Part shown: positions 37,490 through 47,900 of the stretch, in pieces
Layout of the letters: the number at the start of each line of letters is the position of its first letter
Position numbering within the stretch: the first letter of the stretch is position 1
From: Strix aluco
Taxonomy: Eukaryota; Chordata; Aves; Strigiformes; Strigidae
Assembly (NCBI RefSeq): GCF_031877795.1
Contig: NC_133934.1
Location: forward strand, 104,906,610-104,970,609
DNA length: 64,000 nucleotides
Reading direction: 5' to 3'
Position numbers and translations under genes: made by a program
The notes under the pieces: generated by a model
Told to the model about the DNA's origin: nothing
The model's database searches: none
Seen by the model: only the letters and a program-made list of their open reading frames with translations

Positions 37490-39270
37490 CGCTGCGTGCC
37501 CCCACGCCCGGCAATCTGCAATTCCCGCTCAGCCGCCTCCCGCGGCGCCTCCTCCGCGGGCGCCGGGCTGGGGGAGCGGAGCGCTGCCTCGGGGTGGGAG
37601 CTGCCGTTGGGGGCAGCCCCGAGGGACGGGCCCCCCGCCGTCCCGGGGCTAGTCGCCGCCCGCTGCGCCGCACGGCTCCGCGGAGCCCGCCTCCGCCTTA
37701 CTGCCGGCCTCCGGCGGCTCCTTGTCCCCGCGGCCCTCGGATTTCTTGTTGAAGCAGAGCTTGAAGACCCCCAGGACGGTCATGACCAGGATGACCAGCA
37801 CCACCACCGCGACGGTCACCAGGACGAAAACGTAGTTGGAGGAGGAGGAGGACGGCGGAGCGGCCCTCTTCCCTCCGCCGGCGGTGGCGGTGGCGGGCAG
37901 CTCCGGGGGGCCGCCCGCGGCGGTGGGGGTCTCGCCCGTGGCCGCGTAGGGCGTCGCGGCCCGCCCGTCCGGGCTGCGGGCGCAGGCGAAGTCGCCGGCG
38001 GCATCGCGGCACCCGGCGGCCTGGGCGCACCGCTCGCTGCCGGGGTCCTGGTAGCCGCAGGGGCAGAGGGGCGAAGCCGCCCCCTCCCAGGCGAAGCCGC
38101 CCCGCTGGGGCTGGCAGCTGAGCCGCACCTCGCCGCCGGGGCACGTCACGGTGAGCGCGGTGCCCGGCGGGCTGAAGCCGGGGCCGGCGCTGCGCTCCTC
38201 GAAGGGGAGGCGGTAGTCGAGGCCGAGGGCGCCGGCGGGGCGGGGGTCGGGGCAGGCGCCCTCGTACTTGCAGACGTAGCCCTGGCTCGCCCGCTGGCAG
38301 AGCCGCTCCTTCCAGCCCCAGCTGGGGCGGCCGTCGGGGGCCGCCGCCGCCAGGTGCAGCCCGGCGCAGCGGGCGGTGATGCAGGACCGCACCGGCTCCT
38401 CCGCCCACTGGCCGAGCGCCGCCGGCACCTCTCGCGGGGCCGCCCCGCCGCCGGCGCCCTCCCAGGAGAAGCCGCGGAGCGGCTGCCCCGTGTCGGTGCA
38501 GGCGGAGGCTTTCCTCGTCAGCCCGACCCAGAAGAACAAGGGCGCGGGCCCGGCCGCCGCCTCCGCCAGCAGCCCGAGCACCAGGCGCAGCTCCGCCTCG
38601 CCGCCGAGCCAAGCCAGGCCGCCCCGCCGGCGGCCGCAGGCGCTGCGCGCCTCAGCGTAGGAGCCGTTGGCGAGGTGGGCGCTGAAGCAGGCGCCGGCGG
38701 CCTGGCAGCGCACGGCGGCCCGCGGCGGCGGGGCCCGGCCCAGGGCGCAGGCGGCGGCCAGCACTAGGCACCAGGGCCCGGCCCGCCTCATCCCGGCGGC
38801 GCGGCGCGGCGGGCCGAGGGGCTCGGGCTGCCCCGGTGTCTGTGGCAGCGCTCGGCCCTGGCCGGCTGGCCCCGGCTGGCCGCGCCGTCCCCGCGGCCAG
38901 GGCCCTCCCCCGGGCCTGCCGGAGGAAACGCGTCGGGAGCCGGGGTTGACCTCGGCATCCTCCGTCTGTGGGCGGGCGGGTGAGGAGCAGCTCCCCGCGC
39001 AGCCGGGAAGCGGTCGCCCTGCTCGGTGAGCGGGTGGCCAGCCGCGGGAGAGGACGGGGGGAAGCGCCCGGTGCCCGCTCCGCTGTCGGAGGGACGGGAG
39101 GGCGGCGGGGCCCGAGCCGCAGTGGCGGGGCCAGTCTCGGGCCTGTGCCAGGGAGGTGCCCGGGCCCATGTTGCCAGCCCTTCGCACAGCGCTGCCGGGA
39201 GAAGAGGGGGCCAGCGGCGGGGACCTTGTCCTGGAAGGGTTTCTGGGCCAGGTGAAGCTGTGGACCCAAA
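37490..39270. promoter_or_regulatory. CpG island covering the CLEC14A coding exon and 5' region
   Basis: GC content and CpG frequency rise sharply from about 37490 and fall after about 39270, in contrast to AT-rich flanks on both sides. The island contains the whole CLEC14A coding sequence and about 480 bp upstream of it on the minus strand, where the promoter should lie. I saw no convincing TATA box. The long plus-strand and out-of-frame ORFs (for example 37496-38767) arise from GC-rich codon bias and have no family signature. Confidence 0.75.
37649..38791 (-). CDS. CLEC14A: C-type lectin domain family 14 member A, complete single-exon CDS
   Basis: This encodes a 380-residue type I membrane protein of the thrombomodulin/CD93/CD248 group. 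In mammals it is an endothelial adhesion and angiogenesis receptor that binds MMRN2. Seen in order are a signal peptide (1-25, MRRAGPWCLVLAAACALG), a C-type lectin-like domain (about 29-176) and a sushi-like segment (about 180-243). Next come a shortened EGF-like module (243-273), a brief Ser/Thr/Pro stalk (275-318), a transmembrane helix (320-343, VFVLVTVAVVVLVILVMTVLG) and a 33-residue tail after KLCF. An N-glycosylation sequon lies at Asn42. The internal ATG at 38791 is chosen because it directly precedes the signal peptide and has a G at -3. The frame stays open 132 codons farther upstream, but that part is GC-rich chance ORF. The protein is shorter than the human one (490 residues), through a shorter stalk and tail. 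The EGF module appears to lack two of the cysteines. The stop is TAG. Downstream order next to SSTR1 matches human 14q21. Confidence 0.95.
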   Translation of the reverse strand: MRRAGPWCLVLAAACALGRAPPPRAAVRCQAAGACFSAHLANGSYAEARSACGRRRGGLAWLGGEAELRLVLGLLAEAAAGPAPLFFWVGLTRKASACTDTGQPLRGFSWEGAGGGAAPREVPAALGQWAEEPVRSCITARCAGLHLAAAAPDGRPSWGWKERLCQRASQGYVCKYEGACPDPRPAGALGLDYRLPFEERSAGPGFSPPGTALTVTCPGGEVRLSCQPQRGGFAWEGAASPLCPCGYQDPGSERCAQAAGCRDAAGDFACARSPDGRAATPYAATGETPTAAGGPPELPATATAGGGKRAAPPSSSSSNYVFVLVTVAVVVLVILVMTVLGVFKLCFNKKSEGRGDKEPPEAGSKAEAGSAEPCGAAGGD

Positions 39271-40549
39271 CTCCTTAGCTCCCGGTAGACGAACCAGTTT
39301 AACACTCATGAAAACTGATTTAGCTCACTGGTGTCAAGCAAGTAGGTAACAACTCCTCTTAAAGGAGTTTTAACTGATCCCCTGTAACTGTTCTTCCATT
39401 GGCAGGCTTTGACTTTGGAAAAAGCCCTGTTGATGTTTTTAGTTTCATGAGTGTGATACAATACAAATTCCTAGCGTTTGAATACCCAGATACAGTAGGG
39501 AAAAAAGCAGAAAATAATCTATATGGAATTTAAAAAAAAGTATGGTTCATCAGTAGTTGGTCTGTGGAGGAAAGTTGTACAGTCTTGGATCAAAGCTCCA
39601 GGTGGACGCAGTCCTGCACAAAGTACCCTCGCTGCTATGGTACACACTAGTGGGCTCTGCATCTGTTCAGCCCTTCCTTAAGAATTTAATTTCTCTTTGG
39701 AGGGAATAAATGTGGATGACAAGTCCCGTTCAGCCAGCTTCTGGCCAACCTGCACAGATCTCGTTGACTCTAGGCCTACACTGAGATATAACTCATTTTC
39801 TCTGGACGCCTCAAAGAAGAATTAGAAAGATGGGTGTACAGACACACTGTGTAATGAAGCTCTGAAGCACAGCCTATTTTCATAATGCATTCTAAATATT
39901 GAGTAAATTTTGTAAGTTTTCCAGCAAGAAACTGTCTTGATGGACAAAGTGTTTTACAGACTGTTTCCTAGGGAAGCCCAGCAGCTTCTGCTGTTGCCAT
40001 GTATTGCCAGAACTGCAGTAAACTATACTAAAGAAAACTCAAAAGCTTAAAATTACACTTCTTCACTTGCCCCAGACCCTGTGTCCTGGGCAGCAGAGAA
40101 CGCAGGAAGCAGTTGTCTTTGTTCATGAAATTCCTCACAGAAGAAGGGTGAGGGGTATAGGGGAAAAATAACATCTGTATAAGTTCTATACAAAGTACAT
40201 CCCCAGTACCTGGTGTATCTCCTCCGTACAGTGTGCTTTGGCATTAGAGACAAGGCACAAGCCACCATTCCTTGTTTTGTTTGCCTTCTCCCTGAATACT
40301 TGATGACAAGAAACTGCAGCTTGATGGAAGCTGCTTTTAACCTTCATTTTCTGACAATATGTTGGATAGCCTTGGCATTCTTACTTCCTAGCTGAGCTCA
40401 GAGGTCGCAATGAAGCAAAAAGTGAGATACTAAAGAAGAGTAAATTCTGGTTTCCCTTATAGTCCACTTTGGTGAATTATCAATAATTAACTTTTTTTGA
40501 AAGTAGACTTTCAAGCATTGTTTATGGCTTTTCAAGTATTCTAGTACTT
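39271..40549. other. CLEC14A upstream flank, AT-rich
   Basis: The flank falls abruptly from the CpG island to AT-rich DNA. A small inverted repeat with arms AACTCCT and AGGAGTT occurs at 39351-39369. Distal promoter elements may lie here, but I could not assign any. Confidence 0.45.
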
Positions 40550-40831
40550 AAAAGGTGGCTACAGGACAGAGCCTGGACAGAGATTCTCTCTTCACAAGGA
40601 GACACATGGAGAAGACAAGGATCAGTGGGTACAAATACAAGAAAGAAATTTTTTACACGAGGAACAATCATTCACTGGGGCAATGCAATCAGGGGTGTGA
40701 TAGTCCCCATCACTGGAGGTTTTCAAGATGCAATTGGACAGAGTGCTAGATAATTTCATCCCTTTCCCAGGAAAGGTGAACTTTCACAGTGCCTTCCAAC
40801 CTGGACTGTTGTATGATCCTATGATTCTATG
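40550..40831 (+). mobile_element. CR1 LINE 3' fragment, plus strand
   Basis: This diverged CR1 3' portion includes GAAATTTTTTACACGAGG, CATCACTGGAGGTTTTCAAG and GTGCCTTCCAACCTGGA. It terminates at a clear ATTCTATG octamer at 40824-40831. The 64-codon ORF inside it carries no recognisable host protein. Confidence 0.85.
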
Positions 40832-43800
40832 GTAAGTAGAATGGTTTAACTACTTATTTCAGTTCTATATAAAAATACAAGGATTAAATATAAGCCTCTC
40901 CCCAAAAGCTGCATCTATTTGTTACTTCATTTTTGCTTTGGGGAAACATCTTGCTAAATGCCTGTACAGCCCCACTGGATATCACATATACAGAAATTCT
41001 GTTTATCATAATTTTAAGAGTTAACAATGCAACATTTTTGAATATGTGAAATAGAAGAAGTTGTTTAGGGGTAGACTGAATTCACACATTCATAACTATT
41101 TTTAGGCAGATCTTTACATTCAGTTGGTATTTTGTTTCTCTTGGTATTCAGCAAAAATGCAACTACATGACATATTGCCTATATTCTTACAATTTTTCTC
41201 TCTCAAAAAGCTATTAAACTGCTTTGGTAAATATGTTAAATTTGCTACATGCAACAGAGAATGTAATTAAATTTGGGTGCCATGGACTTCATTTTATGGA
41301 AAATAGGTTTTCATAACAAAACAAGAACCTGTTGGTTTATTTCTAGATGAAATTTGAATTTTGGTTAATCAAGGTGTAGAGCTTCAGCCACTGAACCATT
41401 CCTTTAGCCCTTTGATGTTTCTTGATGATGTACAAAAGCTACGCTTATACAAATACCTGTCAGCTTAGTATCTTGAGCTATTTTCCCCAAATGTGGTGCT
41501 AGGTTTGGGAGAGAAGAGAAGTTGCTACAGCTTTACTACTGCTGTCTTGCTGGGGAATACTGACAAGGCTTTGCCTAATATGCCACTGCAATCCTACAGC
41601 TTCAGTTTGTTTTTTCTTTCAAAATTGAATTCATTTATTACAGCTGAATAGAAACTAACCTTTATAAATAGAAGGAATAATATAGAAGCCCAAAATTTCC
41701 ATTTTATGCTTCAAACCTAAGGCTCTGTCCCTGGGGAGGAGAATGCAGCTCAGTCCGTGAAAACATTTGCTCCTTTGCTTCTCTTCTCGGCTGTCAGCAA
41801 GGGCATGATTTGAGCCATCTGGGATGGCCTCTCAGCCAGGTAATTGACGGTACTACCGGCTCATTTCACACAGGCCATGACTTTAATTTCCTAAGCTATA
41901 TTTGAACCAGCAATTTAGAAACAACAGGTTAGCCACCAGTGCCCCAGGCAGTCCAGTCTCGTCGGAGGAACTCATACCACACAGAAAGATGAAAACACTG
42001 CATGCCAAAGCCAAAGGCTTTTGCCATCAGGAAATAGAGACGGTAGCTGTATGTCTACTTGATCTGTTTGTGTACCTGCTCTTCCCTCCTATGGTTGCCC
42101 CGAGAGTCCTGCAAAATATTAAAAAAATAACAGGTCTACTTGATCTCCAGAAAACAGCTCTTCCTCTGGTTTTGAATGTTTTTCTAGTTGTTACTTTTAA
42201 GTAAATAAGAAAACACTCTCATTAAGTGTCTTCATGGGGCTTTTCCTGAAGAAATCCTTTCCTGAAAGAGAAAATTATCTACTCACACACAAATGCTGAT
42301 AGCAGTCAGCATGTGAGTCAACTAAATTTCTACATATAAAGAAGACTTTATTACATGAATGTGAATGTTACATGATTGATTGATGTGTAAGACCTATTGT
42401 AGATGTTTTGCTCAGTAGTAAAAGCCTTATTTAGCTGTAGTTGTTCCTTAGTCTTCTGCCTGTGAGATCTGAGCCTTTGAAAAAAACAGTGGCTTTCTTT
42501 AATTGTAATTTTACTAAGAGCTGTTAGATTTTGTTTCATTATGTAACTGTATCTGTCTTATAATAATATGTACATTTTGGCTAAGGAGTAATGAGAGAAG
42601 GGCTGAATTAATAAAGCTACTTTTTTCTTCTAGGGTGGATTCTTTTTTACATTTTTATAAGGTAAATTAAAACTGTTATTTTTGTGACTAACCAGGAAGT
42701 ATGTCAGCCATATGCAAGCACACACTTTACAACTTGTAGGGTTTAAGGGGGCGATAGTTTCCTTAGAAGTAGTCTTGTGGAGAGCTACAGTATCTTGTTC
42801 TTACTAAGACCTGAGTTTTGCTTCACAGAGGTAGATGGATGGTGCAATAAAAGAGATCTGCCTGACTGCAAAGGGACAAGTGAAATGATCGCATAACACT
42901 GCGATGCGTAGGGCACAAGTAAGGTGACACTTCTCATCCCCAAAAGGGATACAGGAAAATGTAAAATGTCTGGAAACAGATCTGTCTACCCATTCTGCTG
43001 CAAACCTGGAAACAGTGTCTAATGGCAGGAGCAGCTACAACGTCTTTCCTGCTTAGCCTAAAGGAAGGCTGCTGAAGTGCATTTCCCTTTATCATCTGTC
43101 CTGTACAGGTGAAGAAACCTACTGCAGTATGTTGCATGATGCAGATTTCTTTGGGGTTGGAAACTGGAAAGGGAGCGATAAAGGAAGATCAATAGTCTGG
43201 CAGCACTGCCTGTTTGTATGGCTCCAGCCTTTTAGCTTGCTGCAACCTTGCGGAGTCTACACTGGTTGGCAGTGGAGAGAAACCAGTTGGCATTGGAAAG
43301 GCTATATTGTCCTTCTGAGCGCGCTCCTTCCGCCTCATCCCAATCAATACATCTACTGGGTCCAGACATCCTTCTGCTGAATTTATCGTGAGTAAAGTCA
43401 AAATATTCCCCATCTTTCTGTGCTCTGTTAAGATACCGGTAATAATTTAAATAACCCAATGGAAACAGATATTTCGAACAAGTGAGAAACACTTGTTTGA
43501 CAGCATGCCTCAAAAATCACAGGTTAAATTCTCCTTTTCTCACTCAGTGCTTTATGAAATTGATATCTGTATTTAAGAAGTGGTTTATCAAATAAGGCAG
43601 CCCTACATTTCACATGTAAGTTGTGTTTAAGCAAAGAAAAGTATTTTCTCACTAAAGAGTTATATTCTTCTTCTTTAAGAAAATACCTAAGTTAAAAATC
43701 AGACCCTTTTGAAATCAATGAGAAGTGTCTCATTTCAACAGTGTGCCAATATTTCTCATGAATTTTCCTGCATTCAGTCAAACAACTTGCAACAGGGTGT

Positions 43801-44854
43801 AAAAATGCCAGGTGGAATCTGGCATGGTTTTGTTACTTTTTCAGGAAACGGGATAGTGAATGAAAATAAGAATTTCTCGCTTACTTTAACAACTTGCACG
43901 ATCGTAAGAATTTAATTAGTCATCTCTCAAAAGGACTACATAGATAACAAGGTTCACTTACACAGTTTGGAAAAGATAACCCAGCAGGGGTCATGCAAGT
44001 TCCTGCCTACTGTAATAACAATTTCCAGTGACATTATCACATAGCTACAGGACTTTTAAAAATAAGGAATAACATTTAACTGCCATTGTGAATACAGTGC
44101 AATATCTGCTACATTTCTGATATGAACATAAAATATAACTAATCCTGACCTGCTGAAGGGACATTTAATAGATGGCAAAAACAAACAAATAACAAGATGT
44201 GGCTGTAGCATTACCCAATATGCATGTTCCCTTTAAAGCCTGTTCAGTTTATCTGTTCATGTTTCCATTACTAATTACCTAAGAAAATAATGTATTCTGT
44301 TAACACTTCCATTCATCTTTAACGACTTATTAAGAAAGATTCCAATCCTGTAATTAGCTAGGGGAAATGAACTTCAGAACTCTCAAATTGAACACTTTAA
44401 ATCTTTTCCAAAAATACTGTAGTCTATAAATAATTTTTATTCTCACTCTAGTTCACTCTCCTTCCTTTTGTTGACTGGATAATTCATACTCATTCCATCC
44501 CAGCCCCCAAATTCTTCACATCTGTGTTATGTAGCACTGTCTGGTTGCCCTGTTTGAGCTTCATGTGAGTATATGTTGGCGTGAGGGGGTCCACAAGAAC
44601 TGGAGACAGGGTATGGCCATATGGTCGAGTTTGTGGTTAAGAATGTCAAAAATAGCAAAAGCACTGAAATGCATCATGGTATGATCAACCTTCCCTGCAT
44701 CATCTTCTTTTTCTCTGTACCTTGAATAACACCCAGTAGTGGTCAGAGCTTTGATTGGTGTGATATATTTTATTGGCCCATATGCTGTAGAATCTGAGCT
44801 TTCACTTGTGTTTGTGTATGCCTGTATTTAGATGTATTTGTATGTATATCTACA
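40832..44854. other. AT-rich non-coding DNA
   Basis: Nothing recognisable on either strand beyond short chance ORFs. Confidence 0.5.
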
Positions 44855-44860
44855 GAATAG

Positions 44861-44935
44861 GAATAGAATAGAATAGAATAGAATAGAATAGAATAGAATA
44901 GAATAGAATAGAATAGAATAGAATAGAATAGAATA
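44861..44935 (+). repeat. Pentanucleotide microsatellite (GAATA)15
   Basis: Fifteen uninterrupted GAATA units run from 44861, preceded by one imperfect unit (GAATAG at 44855-44860) and followed by TAGAATAATA. The lack of interruptions suggests it is polymorphic. The runs of IL/FYS residues in minus-strand ORFs here are translations of the repeat. Confidence 0.97.
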
Positions 44936-47900
44936 TAGAATAATAAGGCTGAGAGTGCAGCACAGGGTTAAGTTGAGGGAATAGAGAGCTGCAGCACAGC
45001 ACAAAATGAGTAGGCAGGAAAAGAGGGAGTAGACACAAAAAGAAGAGAATAGGGAAGAAATCAGAAGGAAAGACAGGAGAAGTAAGGTCATTCACCCGTG
45101 CCAAAGTACCAGAGTGGCAGCGGGACCCAAGGGCTGTGTCCCTGCTCCACTGCCCAGTGCGGCACACGCTCTGGTGTGTGAGGTGGTGCTGGTGGCCTCA
45201 GGCACGTTTGCACACTGGGCAGCCCGCACAGCAGCCTGATGCCAGGCAGTGCAGGGCTGTCAGCATGGATCAAAGGACAATGACAGCTAAAATGAAAGGC
45301 AGTTACCACATAAAGATAGCATGCAGGTCTTCAAACATATTCCTTTAGGCAGCTGCGGGAGACCCACTGCATACTGAGGGACATTCGCAGCCTTAAAGCT
45401 ACTTTGTGGCTCAGAGGCCATCCTTAAAAAGCATTATTGTCAGAATGAGTTTGACACCACCTTTATGCCATTTCCTTTCTGGTCCATAGGGATGCTATCA
45501 GCAGCCTGTGTCAGCCATAGGTTTTGGAGGTCTGGGAAGATGTTGAGCGCAGTTCTGATGTCCTCCCATCCTAGAGAAAATACAAGCAAAAGAGAAGAAT
45601 GAGATATTAAGTCAGTCAGATTTACCTATATCCTATTACAGCTTTCTAATCTTTTATCAGGTTTTGATCTAAATAAAAACATTTTGGTAAATTAATGAAC
45701 TTTCATTTAAAGTGAGAAAAACCCACATTTTTAGTGACTTCCTATAGAATTGTAATTATGCAACAAACTTCTGGGACTGGTAGACTTTTGGGGATGAGGC
45801 AAAGTTTCCTAGGGAAATAAAGTAAAATAGAAGGAAATCTAGTGACAAAGAGGTGCTTTCACTTCCTGGCCTTTTGCCCAGACTGACCATTACAGAGAGA
45901 GTCTTGAAGTATTTGTTTGAAAATGGGCAAGGGATACAGACTGGTGAGAATAAATTCAAGAGAGAGCAGCTGTGAGATGGAGAGGCAGCAGATGCTTGTC
46001 TGCACAAGCAGTTAATTCAAAATGAAAAAAATAAAAGGAAGGAAGAATATTCTGAGCCTAGTGAAATAATTGTTGTCATGGAGGTTATGGGAGGTAAGCA
46101 TACCTTTTATAGAAATATTTATTGCCTTTCTGGCAAGAGACTGGCCAGACTAAAAAGGTTTTAATTCACTTTACTGAAGCATTTTCCCCCTTTGCCTTTT
46201 TAAATAATGCCCTTTCTTGAAGCATTTCCTTCTCAAGAAAGTCGAATGTTTTAAATGTTCCTCATTGTTTGCTCTCAAGAGATAGAAGCAGAGACTTTAG
46301 ATTATTTGTATACTATAGAAGGGAGAGAAGATTTTAGAGGATCTTGCTGTACAGTACATGGCTTTTTTCCTTTCCTGTTTATCATAGTAAAAAGGCCAAC
46401 AATGCTGTTCTTTGGACTTGTATGTTAAATGTATGTTCAGTGGTACTTACTCTTGCTATCCTAAATGGCTCTATACTCATAAAATGGTACCTAGGGTCCT
46501 GAAATTTTACATGACATAAAAACCACAAGGAAGTTATCTTTATGCTGTGGAAGAAGTCCATTTTTAAAGCAGATAGGCTCAAGAAACAAAATTAATGTCT
46601 GCCTATGGACTTCCCACACTCCAGGATGTGGGATATTCAGAACTGGGATGTTAGTCTGTGTCTAATTAAAACAGGAAAATTAAAATAGTATTTTAACTTT
46701 ATTTCCCAGAAACAACTTCATGGTCTAAGTAGTGGATGTGTCTTACCTGCATTTCTTTTATGCGAAGGTTAAAGTCCTAGCAACTCTGACTGTTTTTCAT
46801 AATTTAAATGAAATAAACATATCTGTTATGACATATGAAATGTTGTTTTTCAAAGTCTTAAAAATTAAGGTCTGTCAGTGCTAAAGGCAACAAAGAACAA
46901 CTGTTCCCATGAAGAATAAAATGAGCTTCTGCTTAGCAAACTCATTTCAGAACATGCAGTCACATGTTCCATGCATTAGCAATTATGCATCCACAGGAAG
47001 AATTGATCTACATTTTCATCCAGAAGCAGGTTTTGTTACTATGATTATTGCTTTTTAATTTTTGTGTTACAGTTCTGTGTCAGGCCCTGGTTTCCTTGTC
47101 TTAGTATTTCCATTAGATTATATCATATAATACCAGCAAAGATACAGTCCTTGTACTGCTGATGTTAACATCTCAGGGCTGCCGACAACATGTAAACATC
47201 ATGTGTCTCCTGTAGAGCTGTGCAGACAGACTCTCATCTGAGTCTATAGCTAATCTGTTCAGGGGTGGGTGTGTGTACGTAAAAGGAAAGTGTACATATG
47301 CCCATTCTGCCCATATCTGAACATTTGTGATTATTTGTCCTCTAATATTCTGGGAATCCTTGAGAAAGATATGCAATCTATTCATATAATAAAATAAAGC
47401 CCTGACTATTGTTTAGCTAAAGACAAAAACAATTTATATCCATATAATAATATTTAAAATACGACATGAATAATAGGATGTGAAAACAAAAAGTGGCCTC
47501 ACTTCCTGGCATCGTTTAGAGTGATGCCAGCCAGAGGCTGCCCTTGAAGATTGTCAGTGTGCAGAGATTGTCCATGAAGGGAGGGATTGTCATCTCTGCT
47601 CCACTGGGTTCAGATTTCAACCCCCCATACACTTTGTCTACTTCTATGTGGTACGAAAACACAGTCAAAGTAATTTCTTCCTCAGTGCTCATCAGATAAG
47701 GTGAGGGAGAGACTCGAATCTCCCAGGAATTTATTTTAGGTACTGATGAGCTCTACATACAAGCAGAGTTCTTTGGGAGGTTGGTTCATATTCAGTAGCA
47801 TTTTCTGCCCGTTACTCAGGACAACAGCCTGCAATCCAGCTGCACCACTTGGCACTTGGGTTCAAAGGGCCTTGGTTTCATATCAGTTGAATAGAAAAGG

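Noticed and set aside
37496-38767. 423-codon plus-strand ORF across CLEC14A
   Set aside because: It is antisense to a clear conserved gene, is Ala/Gly/Arg-rich, has no domain and is explained by GC-rich composition.
38792-39187. Upstream in-frame extension of CLEC14A (132 codons)
   Set aside because: The signal peptide follows the internal Met at 38791 directly. The extension is low-complexity Pro/Arg/Gly and does not resemble the family.
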